Shown piece by piece: positions 50,397-63,551 of a stretch of DNA of 64,000 nucleotides. How positions within the stretch are numbered: the stretch's first letter is position 1; each line of letters starts with the position of its first letter. A model generated the notes under the pieces. The model searched no databases and had not been told where the DNA came from. It was given only the letters and a program-made list of their open reading frames with translations. This stretch comes from Polychytrium aggregatum (lineage: Eukaryota; Chytridiomycota; Chytridiomycetes; Polychytriales), in the NCBI RefSeq assembly GCF_025602895.1, contig NW_026516209.1, positions 310,001 through 374,000 of the forward strand. Reading direction: 5' to 3'. The position numbers and the translations under genes were made by a program.

Positions 50397-51139
50397 GGCT
50401 GTCCTTGCGTGGTTGTATTGCTTATCGAACCTCTGGACACCAAAGGACACTGGCGCACCAAAGGACGTTAGATGCCGTCTCATCATTTCGGGGGGGGGGG
50501 TTTTTTACTTTGACTTGCTGCTGCTTTTGGGATGGGTCATGGTGCGCGGCTGCGTGCTCTCGTTCGCTGACACTGCGGCTCGTGCTTTGATTCTTGTCCG
50601 GGCGACTCTGTTTCTTTTCTGTTTCTGTCGAACCGAGCCAATGTACGCTTTACACATGGGCAAAATGGACACCTTTCATATTCCCGCATGTCAGCGCAGT
50701 ATGGGGATGGCTTGCATCCTACTCAGCCATGTGCAATTCGACAGATCGCCAGCGAGGTGTCGAAACTGATTGGTCGAGGCTAATTTGGCTCCCATGTTGT
50801 CGATGTGAGTGGCGACGGTGATGTTTGAACTGCTCAAGGTACCGAGCAAACCGCTGCCTCCTTTCCACCCTGAATGCTGCTGTCAGAGCTGCGAGCAGAC
50901 CACCGAGCACTTGCTCGAAACACTGATTTGGTTTGAGGATTGTATTTGCTTGGGCAATTACGGCTGAGATGTCAGCGTGTGATTGTGGGCCGTTCCATAC
51001 ATAACCAACGGACAGCGCATCTCCATCCTGATTGATCCCTGCAGCAAGAGTCCGTTCCTCCGCCCACCCCGAGCCCCAATACTGGAGAATACGACCAGTC
51101 GAGTCAGGACGCGAAGGAAGCGAAAGGAAGGCAAACCAT
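50397..51139. other. Intergenic between convergent kinase and PMT genes
   Basis: No gene supported. A G-run of 11 followed by a T-run of 6 occurs at about 50490-50506. Remaining open frames are short and lack motifs. It should hold the 3' UTRs of both genes. Confidence 0.5.
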
Positions 51140-54100
51140 CTAGTCGTCCTCGTCCTCGTCGTCATCATTGTCGCTCGAATAGTCGACCGGGCTCTGCTCC
51201 GGGATGATGGCATCATCCGAGGTAGGCGAGACTGAGGGCGCGTCGGAGGTGGGAGGGACCACAGCCGCGTGGGTCTCGGTGTGCAGAGGGATTCGGTTGC
51301 AGTCCCAGTCCCAGGTGGATCGCCACTTGATGGACTCGCAGTGATCTCGGGTCATGCTCGTGCCGTATGTGATCGGGCTGAAGAGACGGAACACATGCAG
51401 GGCAAAGATGACGATGATGATGGTCATGCCCCACTTGACTTGGCGCGGGAATCGCACAGTGACCATGTCAAAGAGCGAGCCGACGAGCAGGATGCTAAAG
51501 TACAGGGCAGGGAGATAGTGGTGCAGGAAGAGCTGGGAACACGCGGGTTGATTAGTGGCGAGGCCGCCGACACGCTCTGCTTGACCTCGACCTGTTGCTG
51601 CCCACTTGCATCAGACTCAACAACAGCATGGCCAATCCATTCCAGCAGCGGGTACCAAGCGCAGCTGTCTGTAACCTTACCTGACGGGCCATCAAGAAAA
51701 ACGGGAAGTAGTGGAAGGCCCAGCCAGAGAGCAGGAGCACTGCGCCGCCAAACTCTTGGTTGAAGTAGTCGGCAATCACTGAACAAGACAGGCAACAGAT
51801 TAATCAGCATCATCGGTGGACCAACAGAAGCCACTGAACAACGGATGTGCGAAACCTTCAAGCACAGGCCCGTTAGGGAGTGCCTCGCTCTTTGCGCACA
51901 GTGTCAACGAGTTCTGCAATGCATGGACTACTTACCGCCGCGCGTGGGGATGTAGCCGCGCTTGTCGAGCACAGCACGGATGACCAGGAAAGCAATAAAG
52001 ACGACATAGGAGGCGGCAGCGATCCACCACACGAATGGGTTGCCGAGCAGGTAGATTTGGCTCGAGTTGCCACCCTTGCCAGTCCAGAAACTGATGCCTC
52101 GACGGAGTCCGGGCCACGCATCTGCCGAGGAGCGGGTTTGGAGGAGAACGGGGATCAGCATCAGAAGAGTGCTCCTGTACGAAGCGTTCATATGCAGCGC
52201 CGCTTGTCACACATATCGACAAATGGCGAGAGAACTCACTCGGTCGCGACTCGTAGGCATGGGGCGAGGTCAGGCCAGCGTTGGTGACCCACATGACCTT
52301 GTGCAGCTCGAGGAATTTGCCAAGGAATCCTGGCTTTTTGTAGTTGACCTTGGGGGCGTTGGCAGGAACTGGGGTTGGGGACGATGGGACTTAGCGACAC
52401 GGCCAAGGACGGTCGACAAGATCAAGGCGGCTGCTGCTCTCCTCGCACCCGCTGGGCATTACACCAAGGCCACTTACGCAAGTCATGCTGGCTCGCCTCG
52501 ATTCTCCAGCTGCGATGACGGGATGGTGGGTGAGATGGTGTCGTGATGGTGTCGTGGTGGCAAAGCAGATCATGGCAGGGGGGACACGATGCCTACCTGG
52601 TGAGCGAAGCCTTGCCCTTCTTTGAGCAAGTAACCTCCTGCTGCTCGAAGCCTGGTGCGACAACAATGGGATAGGGACATTGGTCAGTCAGACAGTCTTT
52701 AATCACTAGTAACAAGTCCGATGTACGACTGGCTTTCATCGAGCAGACCGCGGGTCGATCGATACATACCCCACTTGGGGAGCTTGACCTTGTGCGAAAA
52801 CAGCTTGCAACCCTGCATGGCAGAAATCAGCCGGATGTTCTTGCCGAGGGTATAGACGTAGGGGTCCTTCTCGTTGTTGTCGATGATTTCGACTCGCCAG
52901 TGGTCATTCGCGTCTCCCAGGAAGGTCGTATCGCCGTATCCGGAGACTTCGTTGTGCTCCTTGTTGTCGGTGACGGGAGGTCTGGAGGACCCGAAATACA
53001 ACGGGTAAGACGATCCGAGTGGCAAATCGGCCGTATCGAGGCGCCAAATGCGGTATCACAAACCTGATGTCGTGCGTATGGAGGCGCTTGTGGGTGGCAA
53101 TGTGCTCGAGGCGGATGATGTCGTTGTGCTTGATTCGGGTAAACTCAGTGATGTTGGGCTCGACTTGGGCACCGTGTTCGTCGGTGGTCAGAACAGGTCG
53201 GATGATCCATTCGCTGTTCTCGTCGCGGAAGGGATAGCAAGTGATGTGTTGCTGCTTGGATCCGGTGGGATAATCGCCCTTGTGGGAGTGGAGATAGCCG
53301 CCACCGGTGCCATGGTGGCGGATGAAGACACGAGAGCCATATCCAACGTCTGCCACGGCACGGGATCGTGGTGTTAGGGGCGATCGATGCGCATTCGGAA
53401 TACTGGGCATATCGCGGGGATGCGTATGCAGCAAAGGTACCTCGGAAAGTGTCGGGAACTTCGTTTCCCTGGAGGGTGGCCTGGAACTCGGGGCTCATGA
53501 AGCCGTTTCCGTTGCCAGACTTATACAAGACCATAAAGTGCACTTGGAACAGCAAGGCGTAGACAACAACGGGCAGGACGATCAGGCAGAGGGCGCGGGC
53601 AGCAAAATGTCGGCCAAACTTGGACTGTGCAAGAGATATGTGTGTTTGGGGGGCAATGAGATATCGGGCAAACGAGCAAGGAAACGGCGACATGCGTGTA
53701 CCGATAGTTTCACGGGCTGAGCAGCGGCACTTACAAAGCTGACGGACTCGTCGCCGATCACGTTCCACAGATTGACGATCGTGGCGACACCGATGGTGGC
53801 GATCAGGAAAAGGCCTGCAAACCAGTTCGTGTGGATCAGCACAAGTGCAAAACAACGTTCGGCATCGAGGGCATACATGCCGATACTTACCAACCCATTT
53901 GACGCTTGAGGCCAGGCCGAGGGAAACGCCGGTCAGGGCAAGGCTGTACCACCAACTGGCAGAGAAGGGTCTGGGGATCCAGAACAGATTGGAAATTGCA
54001 GGCGGCAGGTGAGGACGAGTCGAAGCTCTGGGCAGAGGTCGGGGCGGCGACGACCACGTACCTGTCCTGGTGGATCAAAAACTCGGTCCACATCATCACG

Positions 54101-55636
54101 GTCAAGGCGGTGAAGAAGATGAGCATCGGATCCTGCAAGGAAACGGCGTGATTAGAGCTTGCTCAGCGCGTATGGACACTCAATCCAGAAACGGCATGTG
54201 CAACTTACAAGCAGGATCAAGCGAGATTGGCTATGACGAGCAGCGCGAGAAAGGAAAAGGTGGGTCAGTGTGTGAATGAGCTGAATCAGCATGGGCTGTG
54301 TGGGCACAGAAGCAAACTAGGACCGCCCTTACGCTGCGAAGCCGTTTTCTGGTGATAACAGAGTGGCGCCATAGGGTTAGTCGGGTTAGTCGAGTGTGCT
54401 ATTGGCTCGATCATCGTCAGCGACGATCTTGTGCAAGATCGGCGTTGACCTGGCCGACCGACAGCTGGAGCAGCTTCCGGCAATACAGCGACAGACCCAC
54501 GACAACGCACGAATACCGAGTGATCGAGCGCTCGATCAGTACAGCTACATACCAAAGAGCACAAGGAAGGCAGAAAGAATCGAAGCAGACATGGAGTAGC
54601 CGAGATTGCGCATAGTCACAAATGCAATCTGGGCGATCCCAAGAGTCAGTCGCGAGACTCCGGTGGCGGATTTGCAATCGACAGTCGACAGCCGCTTTCC
54701 TCACCCCTCACGAGCACCCCGAAAGAATTAATGTGCTTACAGGAACGAGCAGGACACCCAGGATGCCCTGGAAGAGGCGCATGGTGATATAAGGCACTCG
54801 GGGCTCGACGTAGTCCATTCCAATGTCCTGTGGGGCAGCGGGAGAGTGAGTGTCGCGAGCGCAATCCCGCATAGAGCTCTGCGAGCGAGCTACTCACCTT
54901 GAAGGAGAACGAGCCATTGTAACCAGCAACAGCTCCGCTGGCGGCAACCAGCAATTTTCCAAGCTGTGGACAGAAAGCAGTATCAGCACCATGTCGATGC
55001 GTTGCTCTGGCGAAGTGCAAAGGGCCAGAGCTGCAGCTCGGAGACGCCCAAGGGGGCTTACCGGCGGATGCACATCCATGAAGAACTCGCCCTTGATGTA
55101 GTGGCTACCGAATCCACCTGTGTGTCGAACGAGCCGTTGAATGATTATGCGTGGGAGCAGTCGGGGGAGGATGGAAACAAGGCACTCGGCAATATGCACG
55201 GATGATCCTGGGCCGAGACCAGAGACAAAAGATCTAGCCGGTGCATACCGAAATGAACTTCGTCAAAGACAACCTCGCTCGGGTTTGAGATGCGGTACAG
55301 ACGAATCAGAGCCGCGACGATGGTCAGGGCGATGACGACGTTGATGTGGTTCTGGCGGACGCCGACATCCTTCTGGGCATTGAACTGACGAGTCACGGTC
55401 CACAGCGGTTAGATGGTGCGCTCTGCGAGATCCTTTGGATCGTGCAGATATGCCCTGCTCGGTATATCTGATCCCGAGAGGGCAGGTGGCTGCGTCTGGA
55501 GCCGGGGTGGCCAGAATACGGGCCGCAACCCCGAGGGCGGCCTTACTTTGTCGTACTTGGAGTCCGGGTCGAACGCCGGCTGCGCCTTGGTGGGCAGCAC
55601 AGACGACTTGGGCTTCCGATGCGTGACGGAGCTCAT
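51140..55636 (-). CDS. PMT2: Protein O-mannosyltransferase, Pmt2-type
   Basis: ER membrane enzyme that moves mannose from dolichol-phosphate-mannose to Ser/Thr of secretory proteins. Starts at complement 55636 ([10 protein letters not shown]) and stops at 51140. About a dozen exons. Order: TM1 then FDEVHFG with the conserved Asp-Glu pair, [59 protein letters not shown] built across a 16-nt and a 22-nt exon, and then [18 protein letters not shown]. The MIR domain follows ([54 protein letters not shown]). C-terminal helices end with [10 protein letters not shown] and an acidic tail. The [12 protein letters not shown] pattern and LGK after DVHPP suggest the Pmt2 subfamily; the PMT family call is much firmer than the subfamily. 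Confidence 0.92.
54333..54348 (-). other. 16-nt microexon of the PMT gene
   Basis: On the minus strand CAG-(16 nt)-GTAAGG. Phase 1 in and phase 2 out. It supplies ENGFA between LVLF and AQSRLILL. The neighbouring exon at 54209-54230 is 22 nt. Together they rebuild a conserved PMT block without gap. Confidence 0.85.
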
Positions 55637-55983
55637 GAGCAGCAGGGGCGTGGCAGGGAGAGGGCCAAGGCTTGGAGCGGGGCAGGCGGTTGGCTTTGGG
55701 CAAGAGCAGGCGCGGAAGGACAGCGCCGGGCGGTCTCGGAAAAGGCAAGATGGCGAAAGTTGCGCTGGCGGAATCTCGGCCGGCCACAGGAAGCACAGCC
55801 GCACTGTGGCCGGCCAGTGCGCAGCATGTGCTTCCCGTTATCTGCCTCTCATTGCTGGTCTGCGACCGACATCGACTTGGACCGCCCCGGGACTGCAGCA
55901 GAAGCGACAGAAGCAACAGCGGAAGCAGCAGCAGAAGCAGAAGCAGCAGAAGCAGCAGAAGCAGCAAAAGCAGCAACACCGCA
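55637..55983. promoter_or_regulatory. Divergent promoter region of PMT and HIS6
   Basis: Only 347 bp separate the two start codons, so both promoters and 5' leaders must share it. The HIS6 side ends in an AGC/AGA triplet-hexamer tract (about 55913-55978) directly before the ATG. Confidence 0.6.
55913..55978. repeat. AGCAGA / AGCAGC repeat next to the HIS6 start
   Basis: Imperfect hexamer tract ending about six bases before the HIS6 ATG; probably transcribed as 5' UTR. Confidence 0.85.
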
Positions 55984-57852
55984 ATGGCCTCCCGCTCGAT
56001 TTTCAAGCCGTGCATCGACCTGCACAACGGCGCCGTCAAGCAGATCGTCGGCGCCTCTCTCTCCGATGATACGCCCTCGATGCTCAAAACAAATTTTGTC
56101 TCTGAGTAAGGCGATCGGTCGATCGGTCGCGCCGAGCTGCAGAGGGTCTGCTGTAGATGCTATAAAGAACAGCCAACGCACCACTGAGAGCGCAGGGACA
56201 AACTTCTCTGCTCGATTCAAGCGATCGTGCTTGCATAGGCACCGAACTCATCATCGCTTCTCGCAATGCACCTTCCTTTCGGATCTCAGGGAGCCTCCCG
56301 CTTTCTACGCCAATCTGTATCGCACACACGATCTCCGGGGTGCGCACGTCATTATGCTGGGCCCAAACAACGAGCAGGCAGCCAAGGAGGCTCTTGCCGC
56401 ATGGCCAAAGGGACTGCAGGTCGGCGGCGGCATCAGTATCGACAATGCCCAGCACTGGCTTGACTGCGGCGCTGACAAGGTCGGTTGAGATTGCAGCATG
56501 TCTCGACGTTGCCTCCCAGGCGCTCGGTCGACCAACTGGCCGCTGGTACTGGCACGTTCTCATCGGCAACATCGACCCCTTCCAGGTCATTGTCACGAGC
56601 TGGCTCTTCCCTGAAGGCAAGCTCTCGATGCAGCGACTCAAGGATCTGTCGGCTCTCATCGGCAAGGACAACCTCGTCATCGATGTCAGGTACGCATGGG
56701 TTCTCCCAAGGCCACCTAACCGATTCTGGCTCGTCTCCACCCAATCAACATGACGGCCACACGCACGAGACACCCACACCCACACCTATGATTAGAGCTG
56801 ATTTGCGTCTTCAACAGCTGCCGAAAGAGGGGAAGCCAGTGGTTCGTTGCCATGAACAAGTGGCAGACGATTACCGACGTCGAGGTCTGCCGAGGTACGC
56901 ATCAAATCATCGGCCCGAGTGATTGCGATTCTGTGCGGCTTCGATCGCTGCTTTGCCAGGGTTTCCGCTGTGCTTAACATGGCAACTATACATCTCAGAA
57001 ACACTTGTGGACCTCGCGCAGTACTGCAGGTAGGAGCAACAGGTTGTGCTGAGCAAAGAATCGTCGTGCGCATGGTACATTGACTGGACAGCGCCTGAGA
57101 AGTGCAATCAATATTTCTCGCAAACCCTGGTTGACATGATCCGGCCCATTCGGATACGCAGCGAATTCCTTGTTCATGCGGCGGACGTGGAAGGTCTTTG
57201 CCAAGGCATCGACGAGGAGCTAGTTCAAAGTATGTACCTCTCTTGTGTGCTGCGCTACATTGCATTTGCTGGACTGCACCTTGCGGCAGTATCATCCGTG
57301 CCGTACATGTTGTGAACGAGCGCATGTCGACTGCCTTTACACAGAGCTCGGAGAATGGTCAACGATTCCCTGCACATACGCCGGTGGTGGTAAAGGTACG
57401 TGCTACATGACGGCGTAGAACGGAGGGCGCCGCAGCAACGGGTATCTCAGTCCAAAGCTCTTGACGATTTCGCCCATCCGTGCCTGGTCTCGCAAGCGAC
57501 GAATAATCCTCATCCCGTGTATCAGAAATCGAGGACCTGAAGCTGGTCCACGAGCTTTCGAATGGCCGAGTCGATCTAACCTTTGGAAGGTAACCGCGGG
57601 TGACGCTTCGTTGGCGGCTCCGGATAGTGCTCCGAGGCCGCATGCGATGATGCTCTCGCACATTCTGCGCTGCCTGGATCAGAATCCGGCAACGATCTTG
57701 CCATCCAACGCCCTATTCGACTAACGAGCGCTTCACCTTTGGATCGGACCGTGGCCATGCGTGGCTGCCACAGTGCCCTTGATATCTTTGGAGGATCCGG
57801 CGTCAAGTTCATGGACGCAGTGGCCTGGAACAAAGGCGCGCTTGTTCTCTAA
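55984..57852 (+). CDS. HIS6: HIS6: ProFAR isomerase of histidine biosynthesis
   Basis: Cytosolic (beta-alpha)8 enzyme for the fourth step of histidine synthesis, turning ProFAR into PRFAR. Exons begin 55984-56105, 56290-56479, 56586-56689 and 56818 to about 56896, with smaller ones to 57852. The joined protein carries [18 protein letters not shown] (first strand with the catalytic Asp), [121 protein letters not shown] and [12 protein letters not shown]. All are in the order of yeast His6. The donor after GADK (GTCGGT at 56480) is unusually weak. Convergent with INTS7, 184 bp between stops. Confidence 0.95.
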
Positions 57853-58036
57853 ACATCTGCAATCGACGCAGTGGCCAAGTGTATCGCGTTCATTCCCCGC
57901 CTGTGTGGCTCGAATATAATCTCGAACATGGCCCTCTCACGAAGGGTCCTTTGTATTATACCGATACATACTTTTGGCTCTTTGAGCAAGCCTGTACCGA
58001 CCAGAGTTCAAGTACTCGTGGTGGCGAGCGCTTCTG

Positions 58037-61000
58037 CTACGTTCGGAGCTGAATCGGCAACGCGATGGACGGCCCAACTTCCCACTCAATGCCGTCATCG
58101 TCGATCATGCGGATGTCGATGTGGATCTCTGCCAGATCGCCCTCCAGCATGGTGACGGGTGGAAACTGCACAATAGTCGAGAGTGCAAAGTAACTATCGA
58201 CCACTGAGACGCGGTGATCTTGCATGCTGTACTTCTACAGCGATGGCCGGATGGTTCGTTTGACCGTTGGCCGAAAGTGTCCGCAGACCCATGGACGAGA
58301 ACACAGTCGAGACGCATCAGAGACTGCTCGATTGCTATGCCGTCATCGCGCACACATCAGCATCACCGCGAGGACATGAAACCTACCGTCTTCTCAGCGC
58401 CAGCGAGGCTCGTTTGTGACTCTAATGCAGTCACCCATATGAGACACCGGCATTGCACTGCCTTGCGACAAATGCCCCCTGATCGATCCGAAGAGATTGC
58501 AGAGTCGAGTCAGAACGAGTCAGAACTAAGCGCATCATGCTTTCGGCCGTGAGACACTGAGCAGCGTATTTCTGCTGTCATCATGACCTCCGACCTGCAT
58601 CCAACAACTGCTGCTGGCGAGTGACGATGCCCTCGAGATTGAGTACGAATCGCTTGAAGCTTGCCACAACCAAGGGCTCGTTCCGCTTCCATCGAGGAGT
58701 CACGATGAGCTGAACATGGCGTGTACATGGCGCCAAAGGAAAGCAAGTTAGTGTGCTTCAAGGGCACATACCATTCGCTGGCAGCAACCCAAGCGAGTAT
58801 TGCGCAGACACCTACCTCGATGGTGTAGTTGGGCTGAGTCACGAAAAAGTGTGACGGGATGCGCAAGTGCTGCTGCATCATTAAGCCGAGCCAGGAGACC
58901 AGGTCCTGCAGAATGGGGTCGTATCCACCATCACCCGGTTCGTTAGTTTCAAATACAGCCACAGCCGCAAGACGCGTCGGACCAATCGAGCCGCAAGCAC
59001 AATCTCCATTCGAATATCTTCAGGAGCGGTGAAGCATCATGGCCGCAGTTGGTTCTAACGCACCCCAGTGGCGACAGTTTGGCTCGATGCGGCATCACGA
59101 ATCGACAGAAGCGACTGCATGTCGTGTCCGGGACCATGATCTTGACTCTCGGATGCCTGTTGCTCAAGGATCGCACCGAGTTTCCAGTCACTTATGGCAC
59201 TGCAGGATGCAAAACGATTAATCGCTGGTTGTCTGCGTCGCCGATGCACCAGCCAGAGTCATTTAGCTTGCCTACCTGGGGGGATGCCCAACACGCACAA
59301 GAATCTCGGACAACAGCCGAGTCGCGGCCTGCCATGTGAAAACAAATACAACCAAGCCGGACGACAACGGGGAGAGGCCCAAGGCGCTCGAGTCAAGGAT
59401 ACATCAAAACCAGTCAACAGCTCACAGGCGATCCAGTCTGGCACACACACACACACACACAGCCTGGGCCCATCAACATCGTCGCATTGAAAAGGATATC
59501 GTTCAAGGACCGAGAGACTCGTTAGGCTGATGTCAAAATTCATCCGGCTGAGACGCCCAAACTGCCCCGAGAGCTGGAGTGCGCGTATGTTGAGGTCCCG
59601 AAGGGCGACAAGCGAGCTTGGGGAGGCATCGGCAGATGCCGTGTGGCTCAGTATATCATTGGCAACCGCAGTGAATTCGGAGAAGAGCATGAGAAACTGC
59701 CTCTGGAATATCCGCGGTCCATCGATTGCTTCTAATTTCTATCGATAGAGTCATACATGTACGCGTTATCGAGGATAAGCATGCCGTCTCCATCTGGAGC
59801 TACGAAGCTGAGTCAACACGACCCAGCCAAAAATGACCACGGCAGTAACCTGCAGGTGGAGCACCATTCGTTTCGGCAAAGTAGATCATCAAAGCAACAT
59901 CGGGTTTCAAGATCTTGGCCAGTGGTGCCGCTGCGTACCTCGTGCGCTTCTCGCGCCTGTTTCGCGAACTGGACAGCCGAAGCAGCATCGCCCTGTTTCA
60001 GCCCGCTGTGGGCCAGCGACAAGTTGGCCAGAACATTCAACCAAACGACATGCTGATTTGCTGACGCGCCGTTCTGCCGATTTCGAGTGCCGACGCGGTG
60101 CGTGTGGGTGGGAAACAGATCGATCGAGTCAGCCAGAGCACCATCATGGACAGTGAGAACCCTCCGAGCTCAGAGTAGTGCGCATCATGGCGAAGCTGGC
60201 GTACGATGCGATTCGAGATTACCTCCGCAAGCCGTTTCTGCAGGTCGCCAAATACAACAGCAGCAAGTGTCGAGTTCTCGGCACATAGCGAATCTTGGCC
60301 AAACAAATACAGCTGCTCGCCGTTTAGCCTTTGGAGCTGGGCTGAAATCAAGGCGGCTCGGGCTGGATCGTCGGTCAGGTTGTGGACCAGCTTTGTGATC
60401 AGAGTCGCCAAATAATACTGGAAGGTGACAACAAATGACTGTTCAGTCTTCCACAGCCCATGTGATGCCAGTTGATCGAGGATCAGGGGTCTGCTCTACA
60501 GCCGTAGCTCATGGGGCACAGTGCCGTTTGGTGGCGACAGGATGTATGCACGTACAACGCGAACGGGGTCGGAAGCATGATGCAGAGTGTCGAGCAGCTC
60601 CTGTTGTGGGAGAGAGGCAATGTGCGGAAGCCGCGCATGCAGATTCAAGATTGTCTCCAATAGCGCTGGATGACCTATGCGGCAGGAAGGGCGTGTCGAG
60701 GGGGTGGTTATTGATGGCAACGCAGCGAGCAAACGGGCGATGCCGACAATTCCATCTATCCACCCACCCAGAGGTGCATGTGGGTGGGCTTAACCTACGG
60801 TGCTCGATCCGAAGCAATCGGAGACACATTTCGGGGACATCCGCCGCCGAGTCCGAGTGCAGCGACATGCACAAAAACGACTTGGCCAGGTTTGTAATCT
60901 GGATTGGTGCGAGCATGCAGAACGGGTTCAGTCTCACCACAGCCAGACTCACAAGCGATGATGGACAGATCCAAGTATATGAAGCCAGCATTCGGTCCGC

Positions 61001-63551
61001 AGAATCATGGATTTCCAAGCACTGCCCCGATTGGGAACAGCAATACTTGCCTTGGAATTGTCACAAGCGCCAGCGTGGTGCTCGATGGCAGATACAATGG
61101 ACTCGAGTAGGTCACGATAGACCATGCGTTCTGGGCATCGCATCGATAAGAATCAGTCAAATCACAACGCAGGGCCGCGTATTCAAAATCTTTGGTCGCT
61201 TCTCTTCGGCACTTACTTTTCTGAAGCACCATGGTATCAGCCTCGTCGAGGCTCTGCAGGACCTCCACAACCACGACTGAAGCGTCGTAGGAGCTTTCGC
61301 CTCCGCTCTGAATCTCCTTCTTCATGACGGTGAGCCACTCGGACGACTCGGGCGTTGCGAGCCCTGAGGTCCTCAGCAGCATCTGCGAGAACGCCTCGGT
61401 GATGGAAAAGTTCTTGCACAGCCGACGGAGAATCGGAAGACACTTTGGGAAGACGCTGACGGCGGTTCCGGCGATCCGCAACACAAACTGTGCCCGATCA
61501 ACCAAGCAGAGCGATATCGGTGATCATGATGCGACGAAAGAGACAAGCAGTCGTCACTCCTGCACCGCTGAACGCATACACCAGACAAAGGCGTGCCTCT
61601 AAAATCATACCTCAAAATCGTTGAGCGTAAAGTGGTCATACCGCTGAGCGAGTATCCAGAGGTTTTCAAACGCCGAATCGCGAACTATTCCGTCTGGATC
61701 GGCACTTGCAATCGACAGCAGTAACTCGATCTGGTGGGCGACAGGCAAGGCGGAATGTAAACCAACAGATCCAACAAGAACTCAAGACCGGACTCGGTTG
61801 CAGCTGTCGGCATCCGTCCGAGCAAGTAGCGCGCCGGTCGTACCTGGGCCGAGGTGTGAACTTGGGACCGGAGAGACAGAATCGTCATGGTCTTCAGGAC
61901 GTTGGCGACAAAGACCGGCCGCTGGCGGGTCAGGATCAGCTTACGACACTCGTCCATCGCCTGGGTCCAAAGGGTATGAGTGTCAAACGCACATTTAGCG
62001 GTGTGCTCGGATCTCGCTACGAAAGCCGAGCTGTTGCTGTAAGGCTTACTCGTTCGGCGGTTTCGTAATCGTAGTGCATGTGACGGTACATTCGTATGAG
62101 CTTGGATGCCACCGACGGATGCTCTGTTCGTTCGAGTACGAGAAGGCATTCAGCGCATTGTCTGTTTGGTTGGTGCCCATGGGGCTGCTGTTCATCATGT
62201 GCGAGGCAACTGACGAGGACCAGCTGCTATCCGACCCCACTGAAACTCACTGTGGACGAGGCGAGAGATCCGGATGCAGATAGTCCGGGCGAACGCAGGC
62301 GAAAACGGGCAGAGCCGATCGGCTGCAAAGGCTGCGGCTTCGAATTCCTCTGGGACCTCGGAATTCAGTGCCTCCTGGATGCTGTGTGGTCAGATAGGTC
62401 AGCATCCACCGCAACCCCCATCGAGATCGAGACGGAGAAGTCTGAGTCCGGGCTTGAATATCGATCTGCCGTATCTCTGGACGCCGAAGAACACTCGACC
62501 GCACCTGTGACAGACTTCGATTTGGGTGTGAACTGCCGCGCACATGTGCCCGAGGAACCTGTGGATGGCTGCGTGAGTCGGATATCTGTTGCGGCGTGCG
62601 AGTTCTCAACTGTCCACGGCTCCCGTCTCTGTCCGAACCTGAGGGTCAGGGCCTTGGCTATCGGATCGTTGCTCGTGAGAACCACACAGATCCGCCGCGA
62701 GAATCGATCGATGCTCTTGATCTTGGAGTGCGACAAGGTGCATTTCTTGATGGTCTTGAGAATTTCCTGGCGGATAAAGTTGTTCCTGGAGTTCGACAGG
62801 GCCGGTCCAAAGACGTCAGATCACAAAGCCGGCAATGTTGTAGATCGATCAGAGCCTCGCTGCCATGGCTGTCCTTGCAGCCGACAGCGACTTTGACGAG
62901 GTGCTCGACACCAGCGAGGGCTCTGACGTGAAATGGGGTCGTTCTCCCAGCGACGACGTTGATTTGGCTCCGTGCGGATGAGTGGCGACAGTTACCCGAT
63001 CTTCCACAGCTCGGCAAGCTTGAGATATCCTGAGTGATGCAGCGCAATCGAACAATCAAATCGACAGCGAAAGGGTGCAAATCGGAGGGTTGTGATTCAA
63101 TCAAAACGGAGGCAGGTGATAACGATGGAAGAGGATATCGGTGTCAGTTGTCTTGCGGATATTACGAATGTGCGGGCTTCCGAGAGCAAGCAGGGACGTG
63201 GTCAGTAGATCGATGGGTGGTTGTGTGGGCGGATCGAGGGATGGGTGAATGGGCGGATCGATGGATGGGGTAGGCCAGTTTGCAGCCACTCTGTCATCTG
63301 TTTGGCAGCCATGAAGCAACCTCAATGCCTCGCCCGATTGTGCATATTCAATGCATCTGGACCACCACAGTACCGAGATCGATGAGCACTGGAATCGGGA
63401 ACTGCGTGAAAAAGTCTGGAAAGTGGAGGATGGCTTCATGCTGCTCGTGGAGCTTGCCGGAACGACAGGCTTTATCAAGCGCCCCGAAGAACAGGTTGCC
63501 TCGCTCAAGGAGATCGTCGAGGTTGCCTGCGTTGTCGTCGCTGTTGATCAT
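58037..63551 (-). CDS. INTS7: Integrator complex subunit 7 (INTS7-like)
   Basis: Subunit of the nuclear Integrator complex, which cleaves nascent RNAs at RNA polymerase II. Starts at complement 63551. The N-terminus has ALDKACRSGKLHEQHEAILHFPDFFTQ-type sequence (about 63500-63400), which follows animal INTS7. NSRNNFIRQEILKTIKKC then VLTSNDPIAKALTLR (about 62800-62640) match its armadillo-like repeats. Further coding blocks lie at 62149-61700 (TLWTQAMDECRKLILTRQRPVFVANVLKTM), 61505-61200, 60411-60050 and 59690-59520. The end has LRIPSHFFVTQPNYTIEV (about 58870) and VDSYFALSTIVQFPPVTM to the stop at 58037. Many short introns; I did not resolve all exons. A CA run at 59439-59461 lies in an intron. 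Confidence 0.85.
59439..59461. repeat. CA dinucleotide run
   Basis: About eleven CA units within the INTS7 locus, probably intronic. Confidence 0.9.

Noticed and set aside
55263-56087. Minus-strand frame with a long poly-Leu run
   Set aside because: It translates the AGC-type repeat near the HIS6 start; the real minus-strand gene starts at 55636 in another frame.
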